64,000 bases of DNA from Manihot esculenta (Eukaryota; Streptophyta; Magnoliopsida; Malpighiales; Euphorbiaceae). Position 1 is the first letter of the stretch; each line of letters begins with the position of its first letter. Where the stretch lies: positions 7,572,062 through 7,636,061 of the forward strand of contig NC_035178.2 in assembly GCF_001659605.2 (NCBI RefSeq), in the 5' to 3' direction. The notes under the pieces were generated by a model. That model saw only the letters and a program-made list of their open reading frames with translations. It had not been told where the DNA came from and did no database searches. Of this stretch, positions 1 through 15,100 are shown one piece after another. The position numbers were made by a program, and so were the translations under genes.

Positions 1-192
1 CAGTTTTGGTATTTTTTTGATGTTTCTGGTAATGGGTATGCAGTAATTTCTTGAACTCATTGATAGAACTTTGATGGGTTCGTGTGAGAACTCGCTTGCA
101 CCAGGCTGCTGTACAGCTGCATGTATGGTTGATGAAAGTATTCTGACTCTGAGCAGCTGCCTTTCTTGGAGGCTGGTTTGATATGATTGATC
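1..192 (+). other. 5' leader or intron end of the ASHH2-type gene
   Basis: The frame of the first coding exon is closed by a TGA at 184-186, so the coding region cannot extend upstream without splicing. The stretch may be 5' UTR or the end of a 5' UTR intron. No TATA box or convincing splice site was identified, so the promoter may lie outside the window. Confidence 0.4.
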
Positions 193-3100
193 ATGATGTG
201 CTCCACCAGTGAGCTGGATAGGTGCCTGAAGTTCTCTCAGAAAGATAATGCTGGTGGTCGTGTGAGCTCTGGTGATTTTACAGATACTGCATCTGTTGAT
301 AGGGGAATTGGATTGGCGTGTGAGAGCGGAAGTATAGTCGGTTTCATGCCAGGGAAATCGTTGGTGGATGAATGTGGGGTTGATGGCGGTTATTTAAATG
401 ATAAGAAAAGTGGAATTGATGATTGCATTGTGGAAACTGATGGATTGTATGTGGAAAAAGCTGGGTCTAATGATGAAAATGGTGGGTTAGTGAATTCACT
501 GGAGGATTACGGGGCCTCACCAGAATTAATGCCTATGTCTGGGTCGCTTGGGAATAGTGATCAACTGATCGAACAGAAGGATGAAGGGAGTGGCAGTGTT
601 CAACGGGAAATGGAAGATAAAATTGGTGGTTCTGAAACAGAGACCGTAACTTGTGGCAAAATGATGTCTTCATCAGACTGTGAAATGCCTGCAGAATTAA
701 TATCTATGGATGCTTTGTCTAGAAATGGGCTTGAACAGGACATGCAGGAGAGTATTGCCTCTTTGGAAATGGTTATGGTGGTAATAGAAAATAAAAGTGT
801 TGGTTTGTCCAGGATACAGACTGATAATAACAACCAAATGTGCTCTTCACTGGGCCATGGGACATTGTCAGAACAGATAACAACAATAGGTATGCAAAGC
901 AACTGTTTTCAGCAGGAAGACCAGAAAGATGATAAGATCATTAACACTTCCTCTGCAGAAGAGTTTACAGAGGTTATGAAGGTTTCACATGTGATAGAGA
1001 CTACTACTCATGACCAGTTGTCCTCTTGTGAAGACTTTGAAAAGTCCTTGGAACCAATGCTTAAAATTGGTTTTTCTGAAAAAATTATTCAGCTGGATGA
1101 GCTGAAGGATGATGGCTCAATTAGTGCATCCTCTGAGGATTTCAGGGAAATCGGTTCACAGCCATGTCAGCCCCTTGGTTTTGCTGAGAATGGCTCTTGT
1201 AAGAAGTTGGATTTACCAAATCTTCTTGGGAAGGATGTTTTTGGTGCCATTTATTCTGGCACTGCAGCTGACCATTCTGGACAGACAGATAATGAAAGGA
1301 AGGATTGTGCTGGAAATGATGGTCCATCAGAAATCAAATGTCCTGACATTGGCTTATCATTACAGAAATCCATCCAGAAGATTCGGACAACAAGAGCTGC
1401 AAGAAATGGCAAGAACAAAGGCAACGTGCAAGACTCGCAGGTCTTCAAGGCTGAAAGGAGGAAGAGAAGCTGTTTCTCCAAACCAGCTCGCTCTTCCAAC
1501 TGGGGATTGTTGGGGAATATCACACAAATTTTTGAGCAAAGTAATGGGCTGGAGTTCAATGAAATTCGTAATCATGGACCGGCCAAAACAAAGGATGGCC
1601 AAGGAAGTGTAAAGCAAAGCAGAACGTGGAAAAATAGTCAGGCTGGTGGAAGCTCCCAAAAGTCTAGGGGAGAAAAACATGCTTCAATTAGTGGTATTCG
1701 CCTTAAAGTTAAAGTGGGAAAAGAAGTTCCCCACAATGGCCTGAACATTATGGTCCCAGAAGTAATTGATACCTCAGCATCTGCTTGTGGTGGAGTTAGT
1801 GGATTTGAGAGCAAGTCATATCGAGGAACCAGTTCTGAAATTCCAAATTTTGTCAATAGTGTTGAAGATACAGCATTGCAAGAGAGGACTGAAGAGCAAC
1901 TTCAATGTTTTCTCAATAAGCTGGAGGCAAATGTATACTCTGATGCTTCTTCATCAGAGTTACATGTAGCAGATAAGGACTTGAACGGCATTTTGACTTC
2001 TCAGAAGTCAGTTGGAGATGCTCTTGGGGATTATCTTGGAGTCCACTCTCATGTTGATGCATTGAGAGGAGTAGTTGAGAAAAGCCATGCAGATCCGGGA
2101 ACTTCACCTGATTCAGAAGTTATCAATGTGGCTCCTGAAGTCCCTGTCAATTCAGGATGTCAAGAAGATTTCCTTAATGCTGTTTTGACCTCTTCTCAAG
2201 ATTTTGTTGCTCCTGGCCTTATTACTGGTATTAATAGAGGAAAGAAGAAAGATAGACTTACCTGTGCCAATGACTGTTTTCCAGAACATATATCTCCTCC
2301 TATGGCTAGCAAAAACATAGTTAAAGCAAAAAAGAATGACAAGGGTAGGCAGAAAAAGGTTGGTGGATTTTTCTCTAATGAGATTCATAGTTCTCCTACC
2401 GGGGCAAATGCATCTATCAACTCTTCAAGCAGTAAGGAATTTTCTGAGGTGCAGCTTCACTTGTCAAAAGAGACTGAACATGGAGTCTCTAAAGAGGATT
2501 TTCAAGTGGAAGTTAGTGCAGAAACTAAAATATGTTCTGGCCTGGATGATGAGCATGTGTTGTCAGAATCACATAATTCAAACAGGTTGCTTCCTTCGGC
2601 TAAATACAAGGAATGTCAACTTCCAAGAAAGTCTGCAGCAAGCAAGGGAAGGTCTGAAGTCTCTGACAAAGCAAAAAGAAAGAGATCAAATGGTTATAGA
2701 CAGAAACAAAATGAAGAGAAGTCAATTTATGAAAACAAAGTCAAGCAGAACAATGATCGTAGTCATATTATTCGCAAAGCAGAAAATGATGCAGAAACAG
2801 GTAATAGATAATTTGTATTGCATATTTAATTGCATAATAAATTTGTGTTCATATTCCCATTTCTTGGTTTGTCGTTTGAATAGATGTTTCTACCATGCAA
2901 AAGGTTAATATCAGGTATATTCCGTATTGTGTGCTGCTGCAGAAAAGTGTATTGCTGATGATATTGGAAAAACCTATCACGCTGACAATGTTGCTTTCTT
3001 AGATATAGGTAATTTGGACATGGCATCAAAAGATGTAATGGATCAGCATTTACCTGTGGATAATGCTTGGGTACGCTGTGATGATTGTCATAAATGGCGG

Positions 3101-6100
3101 CGTATTCCTGTTGCACTTGTAGATTCTATTGGTCAAACAAATTGTGAATGGTACTTTTTCACCCAACTTTTCATGTCATTTTAATGTATCCTGCAAGTTT
3201 TTCTTTGTTATGGTTGTTTATATACCCCCTTCCCCCCCAAATTTCTTAAGGTTGTATAATTTGTCAAGAAATAACTGTTGGAATACATTACTTATTGTTT
3301 TAGTGACCTTGAAGTTTGGATTGAACTTTGAAGGTAAAATATCCTAGCCAATGTTTTTTACTATACTATCTTTATCTATCTGTTTAAGTTCACTTGGAAA
3401 AGCATGATCAATTGATATACCCTGTTTAGGTGTGAATTGTGAAATGAGTAATCAATGGCCTTTTCTGATAGTAATTGCAACATTAATGTCAAATAGGCAG
3501 CTAGTTGTTAAATTCCAACTTGGATGCTTAGATTTGAAACGCTGGGATGGGAGAACTTCCCTCCTCTCCCAAATCATGTAGCTCAGTTAATGGACTTAAA
3601 AATGTGGATTTAGTTTCTCAAGCCGTCAGAATTTAATGATAGTTTTTGTTTCATCTTGTGGTTAATGTATTACAGAAAACTTATTTTAGTCCCTTACATA
3701 TTTGTCCTTCCCTTCCTCTTGCAAAACTCTTTCCTTTCATGTTCTCTAAAATCATAAATTGTATTTTTTTTTTTCTAATTTTTTGGAAGGATTTGCAAGG
3801 ACAACATGGATACGGCATTTGCTGATTGTTCCATTCCCCAGGAGAAATCAAATGCAGAAATTAATGCGGAGTTGGGTTTGTCAGATGCTGATGAAGATGC
3901 CTATGATATCCCTTCAAAGGACAAGGGATTAGAATGTATGCGCACAATAGGTATGCCATGTTCAAGATTGGATGCTACTTTAGGGTTTAACCCATTTTCT
4001 GGAATCTTCTGACGTGGTTCTTTAATGTGTTTCAGTTTCCAAGGAGCATGAATTTACATGCATTTCTACTAATCAGTTTCTGCACCGTAGCCGTAAAACT
4101 CAGACTATTGATGAGGTCTGAATAGACTCATTTTTGTTTTGTCTCTCTCTTATGGAAACGTACTTTTGAATGCATTGTGGTTTTCTGTAGATCTATGATT
4201 AGTTGGACCCTTCTAATAAATGGTGGTAATAAGAGGGCTATATGCTTCATCTCAATTGGAAAGTGTGTGTTGGAGTTGTAACAACGAGTTGGACTTTTTC
4301 TAATATGGCTATGGGCTTATCAGATTGTGATGCTGTGCTAGGTGTTGTAGATGCTGGTCTGTCTTGAGAGTCCAAGACCTGGCTTGTTACCAGTGTAACA
4401 TGGAAAATGGGAAAACTTTCACGAAATTAACAACTCTTTTAGGGTCTACTATGTCTGTTATTCTCCAACGTATCTAAATTGATGTGTATTTCTGTTGGAG
4501 TAATTACTTTTCAAATGATGTTGCCAGTCGAGAGAAGCATATGAGAGGTGCTTGCATAGGAGGGAGATACTTGCAATTTCATTGAAAAGAATCATGCAAA
4601 ATTTTAGTTCATTTGTGCAGTATTTTCAGATTCAAAACAATCAGTCATACGCTTTTGCTATTTTTTATTGACACCTTTTCTTTATCTTCTGTACAACATG
4701 AGTATTTTATTTGCTGGAATTTCTTTACTTTTCCTTAGACACACTATAGTAGGGAAATATGACTATCTTTTCCTGAATGCTTATACTTGCAGATTTGGAA
4801 TCGTTATTAACTTGAAAAGGAAGATTAACCTGTAATTTGTGGGTTGCTTTATATTTTATAATTTGTTTTTTTTTTCTATAAATTTTAAGCAGATAATGGT
4901 CTGCCATTGCAAACCACCTGTAGATGGTGGGTTAGGTTGTGGAGATGAATGCTTGAATCGAATGCTCAACATTGAATGTGTGCAAGGCACCTGTCCATGT
5001 GGGGATTTGTGTTCAAATCAACAGGTAGTGTTGGTGTTTTGTCAGGCAGTAACAGTTCTATTCCTTGTAACAGGTTTTTCTTTTTGAAGTTTATGAAGAG
5101 TATTGTTTAATTTTGCAGTTCCAAAAGCGCACTTATGCCAGAATGAAGTGGGATCGATGTGGGAAAAAAGGTTTCGGCCTACGATTGGAAGAGGATATTT
5201 TCAAAGGGAAATTTCTTATCGAATATCTTGGAGAGGTAACATCTAGTCTTCCTTAAACCATTGATAATGGAATATCAGTATGAGAAAAAGGGATGAATCA
5301 TAGGGCACGAGTCCAATCTAAAGCCACGCACATTTTACTTACAGCTGGCAATTGGCATAGTAATTGTTAAAATCTGCTGTTATTAATTATAATTAATTCC
5401 CGCAAAACAGTTCATTGAACTTATTGCCCAGCCCATTGTTGGTTTTGTGCCTGCTTTGCCTGAGGGGGAAAACTTAACGTGTTCCTGCCAATCCATTTTA
5501 GCAGTGGTAGCTTTACATTAATATTCTCCAGAGTGGGCCCGCCAAATTATAGTTCTAGAAACATTATGAAGGACTGTGATTATTGCAGGTCCTTCCTTGT
5601 TTGGTAGTTCAATCTTGACAGCATGGGTGTGCCTCCTATGGCAACGTTGCAGGTGGGGTGCCATTTCTCACCCTGTTCCTGCCCCCCAAGAGCTGGAGAG
5701 GATTCCTCCATCCCTATGAGATCTCCTTTCTGCACTTGATTTTATTATTATTTTTTCTTTTTGTTTGGCATGTTTATCCAATTATCAAAATAAAAAATAT
5801 AAATATTTTATTAAAATGAACAGGAAATATGTAATTATAAAAATTTGTAAGTATCAAATATGTCTTACCTTAAATATTATATGTATTACATAGTTCCCCA
5901 CCAGAATCGGGATGGGGGGGATCCCTGTTGGTTTTGGGACTCCCCATCTCTATTGAGTGGGGAATCCTCTGCCATCCTTATTCATAAGATGTCTGTTCAC
6001 AATGTGCTTGTGATCTTTGCATGTGTGAGTGTGTACATGTTTCTGCAAACACTTTTAACTAATACATTTTTCCTTACAATATATGGTTTTCCAGGTGCTT

Positions 6101-9100
6101 GATATGCGTACTTATGAGGCGCGGCAGAGAGAGTATGCTTCTAAGGGTCATAAGCATTTCTACTTCATGACATTGGATGGCAGTGAGGTTTAGATTTGCT
6201 ATTCTATATTCTGTTTCTTTTTTCCTGTCAGTCTTGTTATAAGCAACTATGCAACTGTAATGTGTTGGTTTTAAATGCTGTTATGAGATTTGGGAACTTC
6301 TGGTGATAGTTTTTTGACCTTCAATCTTCATATGCTTGACTACCTTGCTACTGGAATTACTTATGATTATTAACTGCTGCAGAACACCATTACATTAATT
6401 AGTATCTGCTGCTTGTTAACTGATGGCTTTCTTATGTTTAGTTTAAATTCGTTAAGAGGTATCTGTTCCAGCTTTGGGGAAAATCTCAGATCATGTGGAA
6501 ATAAGAGAGACATATTAAGTATTCTTTAATTCACTCTATAAAATTAAGTGTCAAATAATCATTAATCGCATGAATAATCACCTTGTGCTGATAAAATTGA
6601 CATACTTTATCAGTAGGACTATTGAAATCTTTTGCAATGGCTCACAATCTTTTAGATGGTTGCAGCCCCATTAGACGTTTCGATGCAAGGCATGTGATGT
6701 TAAATAATACACAATCAATTAATTAGTTGATTCATACAAGGACCATTTGATAGACAATTTTTCTTTATCTGTCAGATCCATGGAATCTCATATTGGCTCT
6801 AAAGTGCTTGCTTGATGACTCTTGGGACATTTCAATGAATTCAAACTTGTCCCTGTTTTGGTTGCTGCTCTATCCCATTGTTTGATGTATGAGATTTTGG
6901 CTTAGTGGAGGAAATTTTGCTTTTGATTTCTTTTTCCATTAGAATCTAGGCAAATTTGGCATAGGTTTTTGAATGGTGGAGACAAAAAAAAGGGTTGCTA
7001 ATTATGGATTGATACTCGAGAAAAAAAACACAGAAATTATAGAGAAGTGTCTCTATAAGATATTTGATTCAAGAAATTTTTTCGATACAAGACTCATTTA
7101 CAAGCCATGCTATATAGCTCACATCAGAACATATCTCCCAAATTTGTACACCTCATCCGATAAAGCTAGCCTAGTCTACTGTAGTAACTAATAGGAGAGA
7201 GAAAGAGAAGATTATGTTCCATATGCGTCTTCCTTGCTTCATTCCACACACCATTTTATTTAATTAGATGGCATTGTATCAATGCCGCTTCCATAAGAGG
7301 TTCATTGTCCTCAAGGAACAAAGGAAGGAAACCTCATCTGAATGCCTTCTGCATACTCCCAAGTTGCATTAGCTGAAGAAGCATCAACCCAATGAATCAA
7401 CCACTTTGTTGCAGCTTGATTGCGCCGTTTAACCATCCTTCTGTCCAGCGCTGTGGATATGGTAAAGAAGAATTACTTAGGGATGACAATTCTGCAATTG
7501 AAGCATGTGCTGGCTTCAATAAGGACACATGGAAAACATCATGCAAAACTATAGGTAACTTGAGTTTGTAAGCGACATTGCCAATTTTTTCAATCACTTG
7601 GAATGGACCATAATATTGAGGGCTGAGCTTGTGATGATTATGCGGAAGAGATCGTTGAACAAATGGCTTAAGCTTCAAATAAACCATGTCACCTGTTTCG
7701 AACACCCTCTCTAACCTTCTCTTATCTACCATCTGTTTCATTCTGCCAGCAGCCTTAGTGAGATGTTGCTTAAGTAAGTTAATAGCAGATTCCCTTTCTC
7801 TCATATAAATGTCAACAGCTTCCACACTTGAATCCTTAGGCATATAAGGGATGTGTAATGGAGGGAGCATGCCATAAAGGGCTTCAAATGGTGTCACCTG
7901 AATTGGAGAAATATAAGAAGTATTATAATAAAACTCTGCCAAAGACAACCACTGTGTCCCAAGAATGAAGCAGATCACCACACATGCATCTCAGGTAATT
8001 TTTTCAGACACCTGTTTACCACCTCACTTTGACCATCAGTTTGAGGATGGTAAGCAGAAGACAAATGCAGTGATACTCCTTGTAACTTAAAGGACTCCTG
8101 CCAGAAATTGCTAGTGAAAATAGGATCTCTATTACTCACTGTTGAGATTCTTTCTGTAAATAGCCTAAATTTGTAGTGGTAATTAGGGATATAATTATGT
8201 GATATGATTAGGATATGATTAGGCTATAATTAGGGAATTAATTTATTTTCTTACCTAGTATGTACTCTTGTAAGTAGTATATATACCCCAATTGGCTTGA
8301 GAAAAATAATCAAGTATTTTCTCTCAAAGCTTCTGCTTTCTTCTTCTTTTCATCATCGGTTTCATGGTATCAGAGCCAAGAAACTTGGTTCACCTGTGAA
8401 TGGTAGATCTACCACCTTGTTTTGGAGACTTTTTGGAAATCAGTTGGTCTCACCATCTAGCCCATCCTCCTTGCCGGCTTCCGATCGACTTCCCGGTGAA
8501 ACATCGCCGCCAGAACCGTTTCCACGCGCCGCTCAAAGCAATCTATCTCCGGTACACACGTTGACGCGTGAACCGTCCTCCGACGACTCTTCCTCCAGCA
8601 TCGCCTGGCGCCGGTGACTCCAGCCCAGTAGGTCCGATCACCTGTCCAGCCTGTCTTCACACGCCCTTTCATGAACAGTATCTTCGGGACTGTTGGTCAG
8701 GTCCTGAAGCAGGTTCCTTTCTTCAAACTCTCTCTCTCAACATGTCTCAGAAGCAGATAACCCTAAATACAGTTTACATTCAGTCACTCTAAATGAAGCA
8801 AAGTACAGAGAATATCTACAGTTCTGAGCTATTCAGCAACATTCTTCTCTAAACATTGCTCATTCTAGTAACTCTTTTGTTTATCTAACCAAGTCTTTAC
8901 CCATCGGTTCATGGATCCTCGACTCTGATGCTTTTGATCATATTTCTGGTAATTCCAATCTTTTCTCTACTCTTGTTTTACCTTCTACACCATCTAAAGT
9001 CACATTAGCTAATGATTTACAAACTCAAGTTAAAGGGATAGGTAACTTATATCTCCTTCCTTCTATCTCCTTAACTAATGTTTTATTCACCTCCAAATGT

Positions 9101-12100
9101 CCATACAACCTAATATCTTTTAGCAAATTGGCTAAAGATCTTCACCGTTCAGTCATTTTTACTGTTGAATATGTGGTTGTGCAGTACCGAAGTACTGGAA
9201 AGATGATCGAAGCAGGATATGAGTCACACAAATTATACTACTTTTTACGTCTAACCCTCTTAAGTGCTTTTGTGCCTACCACCTCCAATGAACTCATTCA
9301 TAGTTGTTGGGGACACTCAAGTCTGAACAAACTACAAAAACTGGTTCCTAGTCTCTCTTCTTTGCCTTCTTTAGAATGTTAGTCTTGTCAACTTGAGAAA
9401 CAAACTCGAGCTTCTTTTCCCAAGCGGGTCAATAATAGGCCCACTTCTATGTTTGACATTGTTCACTCAGATATTTGGGGTCCAAGTTGGGTTAGTACAA
9501 CTCTGACATTCAATATTTTATTACCTTTATTGATAATTATTTTCGTTGTACTTGGCTTTTTCTGATGAAGAATCGTTCTGAGTTGTTCTCTATTTTTCAA
9601 AAATTTTATGCTGAAATTCATAATCAGTCGGGTGTTCACATTAAGGTATTGCAAAGTGATAATGCAAGAAAATATTTGTCTTCCTCATTTACTCATTTCT
9701 TATCTACTCAGAGTATTACTCACCAGACTTCTTGTTCTCATGCCCCACAACAAAATGGGGTTGTCAAGCGAAAAAATTGGCATTTGATTGAAATAGCCTG
9801 TACCTTACTCCTACATTACAATGTTCCGTTGCGTTTTTAGGGGGAAGCTGTCCTTACTGCTTGTTACTTGATTGACCGAATGTCTTCCTCTATTTTGCAG
9901 CATCAAAGTCCTCGTTCTGTTTTATTTCCTAACCAAAATTCCACCCAGTTGTCTCTACATGTTTTCGGATGTATATACTTTGTTCATGATCATATTGTTG
10001 GCAAAGATAAACTCCAGTCTAAATCGGAGAAATGTATCTTTCTCGGCTATTCACGGCTTCAAAATGGTTACAAATGCTATGACCCTACTACTAACGGATA
10101 TTTTGTGTCTGCAAATGTTATCTTTTTTGAAACCTCTCCTTACTTTTCTTCGAGTCCAGCACATAAAACCTTTGTTCCTAGAGCTTTACTTATATCTCCG
10201 ACTCTTATCTCTCCTTTGCTTCAAGTGTGTCCATCTCCCACTGCTACACCACCTCTTCAGGTCTATACACGTCAGCTCCACCCATATGTTAATAACAATG
10301 ATACTTCTATCCCTAACGCAGGTACTTCTAATAACTCACCTCAGTTCCATTATCACCTACTTTGGTCATGCTTTCAGTAGCAACAACTACTCCTCCTCTT
10401 GCTCTCCGAAAAGGTATTCGCTCTTTTCGAAATCCTCATCTCTTTTATAATTTTGTGAGTTACAATCGTTTGCCTCCTTTCTATTATACTTTTGTTTCCA
10501 CCATATCTATTGTTTCTATATCCAAGACAGTTAGAGAAGTATTGGATTATCCTGGTTGGTGTAATGCAATGGTTGAAGAGATGACTGCTCTTCACAATAA
10601 TGGAATTTGGGAACTGGTCTCTTTATCACCTGACAAGTCTATTGTTGGTTGTCGATGGGTTTACACAGTTAAGGTGGGACCTGATAGCAAAATTAGTCGC
10701 CTTAAAGCTCGCCTTATAGCTAAAGGTTACACACGTATTTTTTGGCTTGATTACAGTGATACTTTCTCTCCAATAGCCAAAATAGCTTCTGTTCGCCTCC
10801 TTATCTCACTGACTACAATTAATCACTGGACCCTTCATCAACTGGACATTAAAAATGCTTTTTTTCATGATGAGCTCGCTGAAGAAGTCTATATGAAGCA
10901 ACCTTCAGGGTTTGTTGCTCAGGGGGAGTCAGGCTTAGTATGTCGTCTTTGACGCTCCTTGTATGGTCTAAAACAGTCTCCAAGAGCATGGTTTGGACGA
11001 TTCAGCACTGTAGTTGAACAGTTTGGAATGTCTCGAAGTAATTCTAATCATTCTGTATTTTTGCGTTATAATAGCAATAGATGCATCTATTCGGTGGTCT
11101 ATGTTGATGATATTATAATTACAGGAAATGATCACGATGGAATCTCTCAGCTTAAGCCATATTTGTTCAGTCATTTTCAATCTAAAGGTATGGGAAAATT
11201 GAAGTACTTCTTGGGGATTGAAATAGCACAGTCTAAAACAGGTATTGCAATTTCTCAACAAAAATATGCTTTGGATATATTGGAAGAAACAGACATGTTA
11301 GACTGTAGACATGAGGACACTCCCATGGATCCAAATGTTAAACTGGTTCCTGAACAGGAGGAGCCACTTAAAGATCCTGCTAGATACAGAAGATTAGTTG
11401 GCAAGCTCAATTATCTCACTATCATTCAACTAGATATTTCCTTTGCTGTAAGTGTGGTTAGTCAATTTCTTCAAACCCCATGCAGTAGTCACTGGGATGC
11501 ATTCATTCGCATTTTTAGATATATCAAAGGAGCTCTAAGACAAGGACTACTCTGTGAGGACAAGGGTCACTCATAAATTATTGGCTATTATGATGCAGAT
11601 TGGACAAGTTCCTTTTCAGATAGACGATCTACTTCAGGATATTGTGTTATGATTGGAGGGAATCTTATATTCTAAAAAAGTAAAAAATAGGGTGTGGTTG
11701 TAAGATCAAGTGCAAAAGCAGAATATCGAGCTATGGCTTTAGCAACATGCGAACTCATTTGGTTAAAGCAACTCTTTCAGGAATTGAAATATAGCAATAC
11801 TGGCCAAATGAAACTATATGTGATAATCAAGCTGCCTTCCATATTGCATCAAATCGAGTTTTCCAGGCAAAAGATTGAGTCAGGATGCATTTCTATTAGT
11901 TTTGTCAACTCAAATGATCAACTAGCTGATGTTTTCACAAAATCCCTTCGAGGTTCAAGAATTGAGTATATTTGTAACAAGTTTGGAGCATATGACATGT
12001 ACGCTCCAGCTTGAGGAGGAGTGTTGAGATTCTTTATGTAAATAGCCTAGATTTGTAGTGATAATTAGGGATATGATTATGTGATATGATTGGGATATGA

Positions 12101-15100
12101 TTAGGCTATAATTAGGGAATTAATTTATTTTCTTACCTAGTATGTACTCTTGTAAGTAGTATATATACCCCAATTGGCTTGAGGGGAATAATCAAGTATT
12201 TTCTCGCAAAACTTTTGCTTTCTGCTTCTTCTTTTCATCATCAGTTTCTCACGATTGGATCTGGTAAGCCATGCAACGTAAAAGACATTATCCAAGAATG
12301 CTTGTGCAATTGATTTTGCAGAATAAGGATGCGATAAGGGAATGTGGTGAATTCCACGTCGGTTTGGAAAAGAGTTAACGTGCCCCTTATATGGACCATA
12401 GGCACTCCTCTCCCTTGATCTAGCTTTTGTGGTGAGTTAGACATGATCTAGGTTTAACATGGTATCAGGGCCTCCCATTGCCTCCTATAAATATGTCATG
12501 CACCAGTAAAAGTTCTGGACGTAAGGGGTGTGTTCAATCCCACATCGGTTTGGGAAGGGGCAATGTGCGTCTTATATGGGCCATAGGCACTCATTTCCCT
12601 TTAGCTAACTTTTTTGGTGAGTTAGGTTTGGTCCAGATTTAACAGAATGAAATGTGCAAACTTAGTGAGCCTATTCACCACGACAAAAATCACTGATTTA
12701 TTCTGAGATTTAGGCAATCCTTCTATGAAATCCACAGTAACGTCAGTGAAGAGACCTTGATGAATTGGGAGGTTGCAGAGTACCTTGACTAGCTACATTC
12801 TCATATTTGTTCCTTTGACAAATGGAACGATTCCTAATATATTCTCTTACCATCTTCCATAATCCTTTTTAGCATATAACTGAAGACATTCTTCTTGCAA
12901 TAATACTGACCCCTGTGTCATGACACCATTCAATCAATTTGCTTCTTAAGTCTGGAGAATTACCCACTACCAGTCTTCCCTTCCTTCTTAATTGATCTTG
13001 CCTCTAGGTGTATTTAGGATGAGCATTTGGATTAGTTTGAAGCTCTCCAATCAGTCTAGACAATGTTTCATCAGTTTGTCAACTAGCTTTAATGGCCACC
13101 ATCAATTGATCTGACAGAATTTGAGTTGTGATGGCTGCTAAAACTCCAGTTGGCCTCCTTAACAGGGCATCAACAGCTCTATTTTCTGAGCCTTGTCTAC
13201 ATTGAATCTCATAATCAAAGGGTTGCAACTTGATTAACCATGCATGCTGAGCCGAAGTAGACATTTTTTGATCCAGAAGAAATTGGAGGCTTTTGTGATT
13301 AGTTCTAATAATGAAATGTCTCGAAAGTAGGTAATGCTCCCAATATTTAATTGTTAATAACGCTGCCAACATTTCTTTCTCATAGGTAGATAAGCATTTG
13401 TTTTTGAAGGAGAAAGCCTTACTGATATAAGCTAGGGGATGACCTTCTTGCATAAGCACAAGCACAACTCCAATTCCTTCTCCAGAAGCATCTGTTTCCA
13501 CTACAAAGGTCTTTGAAAAATCTGGCAATACCAACACAGGAGCTGAAACCATAGTTGACTTCGATTTTCCAAAAGCCACAGTAGTTGCTTCCTTCCAAGT
13601 GAAACTTTCCTTTTTTATTAGCTCAGTGAGTGGCTTAGCCAATTGTTCATAATTCTTAACAAACCTACTGCAATACCCTGTAAGACCCAGAAAACTCCTT
13701 AACTGCTTAACAGTTTGTGGTATGGGCCATGATAACACTACTTCAACTTTCTTTGAATCACTTTGCACCCTTTGCAGATATAACATGGCCTAAATATTCG
13801 ATGGAGGGAACTACAAATTGGCACTTGCTACCTTTAGCATACAATTGGTTTTCCCTCGTGATAGTCAAGACAGTCTTCAAGTGCTTCAAGTGCAATAAGT
13901 GCTCATCCTTAGTCTTACTATAGACTAATATGTCATCAAAGAAGATAAGTACAAATCTCCTGATGTAAGGCTTAAACACTGCGTTCATAAGTGACTGAAA
14001 GGTTGAAGGTGCATCTGTGAGCCTAAAAGGCATCAGTAAGAATTCATAATGGCCTTCATGTGTCCTAAATGCAGTCTTATGAACATCTTCAGGTCACATT
14101 CTGACTTGCCAGTATCGAGTCCTAAGATCAATTTTAGAAAAATGACAGAACCCCCTAACTCTTCCAACAATTCCTCAATCAAGGGAATGGGAAACTTATC
14201 TTTAATGGTAATGGCATTCAAACTTCTGTAATCTACACACATTCTCCATGAGTCATCCTTTTTCTTCACAAGCACTATAGGACTTGCATAGGACCTATGA
14301 CTGTGCTGAATAATTTCTATTGCTAACATTTCTTCTATCATTGATTCTATAACCTTCTTTTGTTTAGGAGCATACCTATAAGGTTTTGAGTTCACTGGTG
14401 AAGCTCCTGGTTTAATGGAATGCTATGATCATAGATTCTTTGAGGTGGTAATCCCCTAGGTTCACGAAATACATCATCAAACTGCTAGAGCAGATCCCTT
14501 AACTCAAACCGCTCAGCATTATGCCCTTCTACCTTGTGCAATTGAGCTAGGTTTTTCTCGTTCAATTGTCGAAATCCTTCCATTTTTTTGACAGCCAAAA
14601 CATTGACTTTGTGCACAGGTAGCTTCATGATCTCACCACGCTATGAATAGGGTTGGCCTTGAATAGAGAAATCCATGGTAAGAGCCTCAAAGTCCCATTC
14701 AATCTTGCCTAAGGTTCTGAGCCATTGGATTCCCAGAATAAGGTCATAACTAGCCAAAGGCAGTAGGTAGACATCAGTGTTAAACTTTTGTCCTTGCATC
14801 ATCCATTCAAAAATTTTTGCACACAGAATCACATTTAAGCTCCTGTCCGTTAGCCACCTCCACCCAAATGCCAGACACTTCCTGTACAGGCAGCTTCAAT
14901 TTGTGCACCAAGTATTCATGAATAAAGTTATGGGTACTTCCGGTGTCTACTAGAATGTGCATTCTCACCTTATTACATAGCTCTCTCAACATCATCAACA
15001 TCATAGTATGATTAGTTCCAACCCCCATATAGCATTCAATGAGAGTTGACTAGCTAGCCCATCATCATCTCCTTTCTCAACTTTTACATCCTCTTGCTCT

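Larger units (their letters stand above)
8140..12247 (+). mobile_element. Ty1/copia LTR retrotransposon inserted in the gypsy integrase
   Basis: The LTRs are 8140-8364 (225 bp) and 12022-12247 (226 bp), with TSD CTCAC at 8135-8139 and 12248-12252. A primer-binding site matching initiator-Met tRNA (TGGTATCAGAGCC) begins directly after the 5' LTR at 8365, and a purine-rich tract (TTGAGGAGGAG) precedes the 3' LTR. The 3' LTR lacks the terminal CA. About a dozen LTR differences are visible by eye, so the insertion is not recent. Most of gag is missing and pol carries stops. Deleting the element and one TSD restores the integrase reading [15 protein letters not shown] of the host gypsy. Confidence 0.95.

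Noticed and set aside
8297..8617. 106-codon frame after the copia 5' LTR
   Set aside because: Runs through the LTR end and primer-binding site. Part of the element leader and eroded gag, not a host gene.
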